Assembly (NCBI RefSeq): GCF_034661235.1
Contig: NZ_CP141059.1
Coordinates: forward strand, 2,045,501-2,109,500
Length of the DNA: 64,000 bases
Reading direction: 5' to 3'
DNA from: Nocardioides bizhenqiangii
GTDB taxonomy: Bacteria > Actinomycetota > Actinomycetes > Propionibacteriales > Nocardioidaceae
The position numbers and the translations under genes are program-made. Under the pieces are notes generated by a model. It had not been told where the DNA came from. It did no database searches and was given only the letters and a program-made list of their open reading frames with translations. Below, one piece after another: positions 60,953-64,000 of this stretch (position 1 is its first letter; every line of letters begins with the position of its first letter).

Positions 60953-61165
60953 TCAGCCGTACGCCGACCCGGTCCGCGGCTCGGCCTCGACCGGCCGCAG
61001 CTCGTCGGCAGGCACCCAGGCGGTGACCACGCGCCCGCGTGACTCGACCCAGGTGACCAGCGCCTGCCAGCCGCCGTCGCTCCCGCGGCGCCACTCCAGG
61101 ACCAGGCCCGGCATCTCGGCGGGCGCGAACGCCGGCCGCACCCACACGAACCGCGTCCTCGCCAT
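60953..61165 (-). CDS. Small conserved hypothetical protein
   Basis: A 70-residue basic protein of beta-strand character (PGLVLEWRRGSDGGWQALVT, then WVPADELRPV) with no known motif. ATG 61165 follows TATTGT by six bases, a good leaderless promoter, which supports it being real. It is convergent to arcC. Confidence 0.6.
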   Translation of the reverse strand: MARTRFVWVRPAFAPAEMPGLVLEWRRGSDGGWQALVTWVESRGRVVTAWVPADELRPVEAEPRTGSAYG

Positions 61166-61232
61166 CGACCCACAATAGAACAGATGTGCGAAACAGGCGC
61201 GAAGTGAGGCCAGCCTGACTTAAGGTGCCGAC

Positions 61233-61625
61233 ATGCACCCGTTCCGCAAGGCAGTCGAGTCCCGGGACCTCGACGCGATGACAGCCCTGCTCGCCGACGA
61301 CGTCATCTTCATCAGCCCGGTGGCGTTCAAGCCCTACGCAGGCAAGGCGATCACCTCCGCGATCCTGGCCACCGTGATGGAGGTCTTCCAGGACTTCCAC
61401 TACGTGCGCGAGATCGGCGACGAGACCTCCAACGACCACGCCCTGGTGTTCGAGGCCAAGGTGGCCGGGAAGGCCATCACCGGCTGCGACTTCATCCGCA
61501 CCAACAGCGACGGTCTCATCAACGACTTCATGGTGATGGTCCGCCCGCTCCGCGCCGCGCAGGCGCTGTCGGAGCAGATGAGCGCCCGGTTCGACGACAT
61601 CGTGCGCCGCGCGTCCGGCCGCTGA
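61233..61625 (+). CDS. SnoaL-like (NTF2-fold) protein
   Basis: A 130-residue cone-fold protein. It begins HPFRKAVESRDLDAMTALLADDVIF, the typical NTF2/SnoaL start, and continues through VFEAKVAGKAITGCDFIRTNSDGLI. Many members are isomerases or have no known activity. ATG 61233 follows TAAGGT by six bases (leaderless). It is followed 4 bp later by the aldolase-like gene, so they are co-transcribed. Confidence 0.8.
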   Translation: MHPFRKAVESRDLDAMTALLADDVIFISPVAFKPYAGKAITSAILATVMEVFQDFHYVREIGDETSNDHALVFEAKVAGKAITGCDFIRTNSDGLINDFMVMVRPLRAAQALSEQMSARFDDIVRRASGR

Positions 61626-61629
61626 TCCG

Positions 61630-62886
61630 GTGACCTCGATCGACGCGCTGCTCCGTGACCTCGATGCGCGCCTCGCCACCGCCGACCACGAGCTCGCGAG
61701 CCGATACCCCGGCGACCGGGGCGTGCGGCAGCCCGTGCACACGGTCTACGTCCCTGCCGACAGGTTCGGCGCGGAGACCGTCCCGGCCTGGGGCCGGCAG
61801 GCTCGCGCGGTCCTCGAGGAGCACGGCGGCGGGCCCGGGGCGTTCGCGGACCTGCTCGGTCTCCCGGCGGACCTGGCCGAGGAGGTCCACGAACGGGTCC
61901 GCGCCAAGCTCGGGACGGAGCCGGTCGAGGACCTGAGGATCGACTTCGAGGACGGTTACGGCGCCCGGTCCGACGAGGACGAGGACGCGGCACTGACAGC
62001 GGCCGCGGCGGCGCTCGCGCGGTCGCTGGCGGACGGCGACGCGGCGCCGTTCCACGGCATCAGGTTCAAGAGCTTCGAGGCGCCCACCCGCGCCCGTGGC
62101 GTCCGCACCCTGCACCAGTTCGTCGGCGAGTTCGCGGCGGCGGCCGGGGCTCTGGGGGAGGGCTTCGTGCTGACGCTGCCCAAGGTGACCTCGGTGGACC
62201 AGGTGGAGGCGATGGTGGTCGCCTGCGCCGCCGTCGAGGAGGCGCATGGCCTTGCTCCCGGGGCCCTCCGGTTCGAGATCCAGGTCGAGACCCCGCAGTC
62301 CGTGCTCGGCGCCGACGGCACCGTCCTCGTCGCGCGCATGATCCACGCCGCCGACGGGCGGTGCACCGGCCTGCACTACGGCACCTACGACTACTCCGCC
62401 TCGTGCGGCATCGCCGCGGGATACCAGAGCATGGAGCATCCCGCCGCCGACCACGCCAAGGCGGTGATGCAGGTCGCCGCGGCCGGCACCGGCGTCTTCG
62501 TGTCCGACGGCTCCACCAACGTGCTCCCGGTGGGAGACAGGGACGCCGTCCACGCGGGCTGGCGGCTGCACGCCCGGTTGGTCCGCCGGTCGCTGGAGCG
62601 GGGCTTCTACCAGGGGTGGGACCTGCATCCCGCACAGCTGCCGAGCCGGTTCGCCGCAACTTATGCGTTCTACCGCGAGGGACTTCCCAGCGCGGCCGCC
62701 CGGCTGCGCGCCTATCTCGGCGGCGGCGACTCCGGTTTCCTGGACGAGCCCGCGACCGCGACGGCCCTCGCCGGTTTCGTGCTCCGAGGCGTCGAGTGCG
62801 GGGCGGTCGACGACTCCGAGGTCGAGCGACTAGTCGACGCCGACCGCGACCGGCTCGCGGGGCTCGCCCGCCGCCGGCAGGGCTAG
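61630..62886 (+). CDS. DUF6986 protein, HpcH/HpaI aldolase/citrate-lyase-like TIM barrel
   Basis: A 418-residue protein resembling malate synthase/citrate-lyase-beta TIM barrels: LRIDFEDGYGARSDEDEDAA has the acidic metal-binding segment, GIRFKSFEAPTRARGVRTL the arginine that binds the carboxylate, and RFEIQVETPQSVLGADG the catalytic-type E. Members have been labelled as PEP-utilising or aldolase-like proteins without proof. It starts at GTG 61630, four bases after the SnoaL-like stop. It overlaps the convergent cyclase gene by 4 bp. Confidence 0.72.
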   Translation: MTSIDALLRDLDARLATADHELASRYPGDRGVRQPVHTVYVPADRFGAETVPAWGRQARAVLEEHGGGPGAFADLLGLPADLAEEVHERVRAKLGTEPVEDLRIDFEDGYGARSDEDEDAALTAAAAALARSLADGDAAPFHGIRFKSFEAPTRARGVRTLHQFVGEFAAAAGALGEGFVLTLPKVTSVDQVEAMVVACAAVEEAHGLAPGALRFEIQVETPQSVLGADGTVLVARMIHAADGRCTGLHYGTYDYSASCGIAAGYQSMEHPAADHAKAVMQVAAAGTGVFVSDGSTNVLPVGDRDAVHAGWRLHARLVRRSLERGFYQGWDLHPAQLPSRFAATYAFYREGLPSAAARLRAYLGGGDSGFLDEPATATALAGFVLRGVECGAVDDSEVERLVDADRDRLAGLARRRQG

Positions 62887-64000
62887 GAGCCCGAGCGGGC
62901 GCCGCGGGCCCGCGTCGTACGACGCAGCGCGTGCCCGAACTGCGCACTCAGCCGCGGTGAGGCTCGGCCGATCTTCGCCGCCCGCGCGACCGCACGGTCC
63001 GAGGCGGTCGAGCTCGGGGCATTGGGTGCCACCGGGTAGGCCGCCTCCGGCGCGGTCCGTACGCCGGACACGCCCTCGCTGGCAGCCAGCAGCTGCCAGG
63101 TGCCGGGGACCCCCTTGAGCTCGTGGACACCGCGGTCCTCGAACCCGATGGGCGAGCCGAGCACCAGGTCGCGGACGGCAGCGGAGACGAGCACCTCCCC
63201 GCCCCTCGCCTTCGCGGCGATCCGCGCGCCGAGGTGCACGGCCATGCCCCCGAGGTCGTTGCCGAGCAGCTCGCACTCCCCGGTGTGGACACCAGCGCGG
63301 ATCTGGACACCCAGCTCGTCCTGCGCATCGCGCACGATGCTCAGCGCAGCCCGGATCGCCCGGGCCGGGCCGTCGAAGCGCGCGAACGCTCCGTCACCCA
63401 TCGACTTCACGACGGCGCCACCGGCTTGCGCGACCTCCCGGCGTACCAGCGCGTCGTGGCGCTCGAGGAGGGAGCGCCAGCGGGCGTCGCCCAGCTCGCC
63501 GGCCAGGTCGGTGGAGCCGACGATGTCGGTGAACAGCATGGTGACGAGCGCCCGGGTCACCTCGTGGGGGACCTGGGCCCCGGTGAAGAACTCCTCCAGG
63601 GCGTCGAGCATCGTCTCGGACTCGCCGAGCCACGGTAGGTGGCTGGTGCCCGGCAGCTCCAGCATCCGCGCACCCGGGATCCGCTCCGCGAGGTCGCGCC
63701 CCGCATCCAGCGGGACGGCCTCGTCGCGCCGGTGGACCACCAGGGTCGGACAGGTGATCGACGACAGCACATGGGTCACGTCGATGGCCACTGCCGCCTG
63801 GAGGAGTGCGCTGGCCATCGCCGGACTGGCGGCGAGGCGCTCGTACAGACCGAGGCTCTCGCGCATCGCCGTGTCGTGGGCGAGGTCCGGCGCGAACAGG
63901 TCGAGCATCCGTCCCTCGCCCCAGTGCTCGTGGATGTCGGCGAAGGTCGCGAGCACCTCGTCCACCCTGGGGAGCAGATGTGGGAGGTAGTCGTCGCCCG
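62883..64000 (-). CDS. Class III adenylate/guanylate cyclase fused to an alpha/beta-hydrolase, N-terminus outside window
   Basis: The frame runs to the window edge, so the N-terminal part is missing. Visible first is the end of an alpha/beta-hydrolase (PTLVVHRRDEAVPLDAGRDL, then LPGTSHLPWLGE with the catalytic-type histidine). A class III cyclase domain follows: VTMLFTDIVGSTDLAGELGD (first metal Asp), GGAVVKSMGDGAFARFDG (second metal Asp), and IRAGVHTGECE. The C-terminal ~50 residues are basic and low complexity. Fusions of this kind are frequent in actinobacteria; the hydrolase may sense a small molecule and tune cyclic-nucleotide production. Confidence 0.85.
   Translation of the reverse strand, partial: GDDYLPHLLPRVDEVLATFADIHEHWGEGRMLDLFAPDLAHDTAMRESLGLYERLAASPAMASALLQAAVAIDVTHVLSSITCPTLVVHRRDEAVPLDAGRDLAERIPGARMLELPGTSHLPWLGESETMLDALEEFFTGAQVPHEVTRALVTMLFTDIVGSTDLAGELGDARWRSLLERHDALVRREVAQAGGAVVKSMGDGAFARFDGPARAIRAALSIVRDAQDELGVQIRAGVHTGECELLGNDLGGMAVHLGARIAAKARGGEVLVSAAVRDLVLGSPIGFEDRGVHELKGVPGTWQLLAASEGVSGVRTAPEAAYPVAPNAPSSTASDRAVARAAKIGRASPRLSAQFGHALRRTTRARGARSGS

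Overview
The window is high-GC actinobacterial chromosome, most like the Nocardioides/Propionibacteriales group. The evidence is a very high third-position GC, many GTG starts, frequent 1-4 nt start/stop overlaps, many leaderless promoters (TANNNT followed 6-8 nt later by the start codon), an actinobacterial SOS box (GAAC-N4-GTTC) before recA, a DUF3046 gene next to recA, and dispersed GGTCGAG-type palindromes. No tRNA, rRNA, CRISPR array, transposase or phage module was recognised. The taxonomic placement is inference.

Layout. 1-4.3 kb: the end of an S51 peptidase; a MocR regulator divergent from a flavin-binding oxidase and an amino-acid permease; a small XRE/membrane-protein pair. 4.4-7.1 kb: NAD salvage operon pncB-pncA-nrtR, with a perfect NrtR palindrome at its promoter and 22-bp tandem repeats behind it. 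7.2-14.6 kb: solitary adenine methyltransferase, VOC protein, TOPRIM protein, a three-gene ABC-2 exporter with a DM13 protein, and a LigD-type phosphoesterase-polymerase. 14.6-19 kb: a relic of der, DinB and lipoprotein genes, and IclR and ArsR regulators. 19-25.8 kb: complete histidine degradation operon hutH-hutU-M20 amidohydrolase-hutF-hutI. 25.8-32.2 kb: GNAT, methyltransferase, TolB-like secreted protein, LuxR regulator, nitrilase. 32.2-36.1 kb: DinB-DUF3046-MFS-recA-recX.

36.2-38.9 kb holds the most unusual locus: a 45-residue peptide with a lasso-type leader, an asparagine-synthase-like cyclase, and an HPr-kinase-like protein convergent to it. Neither the RRE (B1) nor the leader peptidase (B2) of normal lasso clusters is present. 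It looks like a minimal or incomplete lasso peptide system, possibly with C-terminal serine phosphorylation as in the paeninodin type.

38.9-42 kb: phosphoribosyltransferase, GNAT, polyphosphate kinase 2, HipA-like and DUF3037 pair. 42-45.5 kb: assimilatory sulfate reduction operon (sulfite reductase, zinc-ribbon protein, APS reductase, sirohydrochlorin chelatase), with three degenerate repeats upstream of its promoter. 45.9-49.5 kb: glyA, a methyltransferase, a truncated second methyltransferase, an APH-fold kinase. 49.6-53.4 kb: CitA/DcuS-type two-component system divergent from a dctA-like carrier. 53.5-64 kb: YihY membrane protein, potassium channel, TetR regulator divergent from a Tat-exported amine oxidase and coupled beta-propeller protein, carbamate kinase behind a 12-codon leader ORF, a DUF6986 aldolase-like protein, and a truncated class III cyclase fused to an alpha/beta-hydrolase domain.
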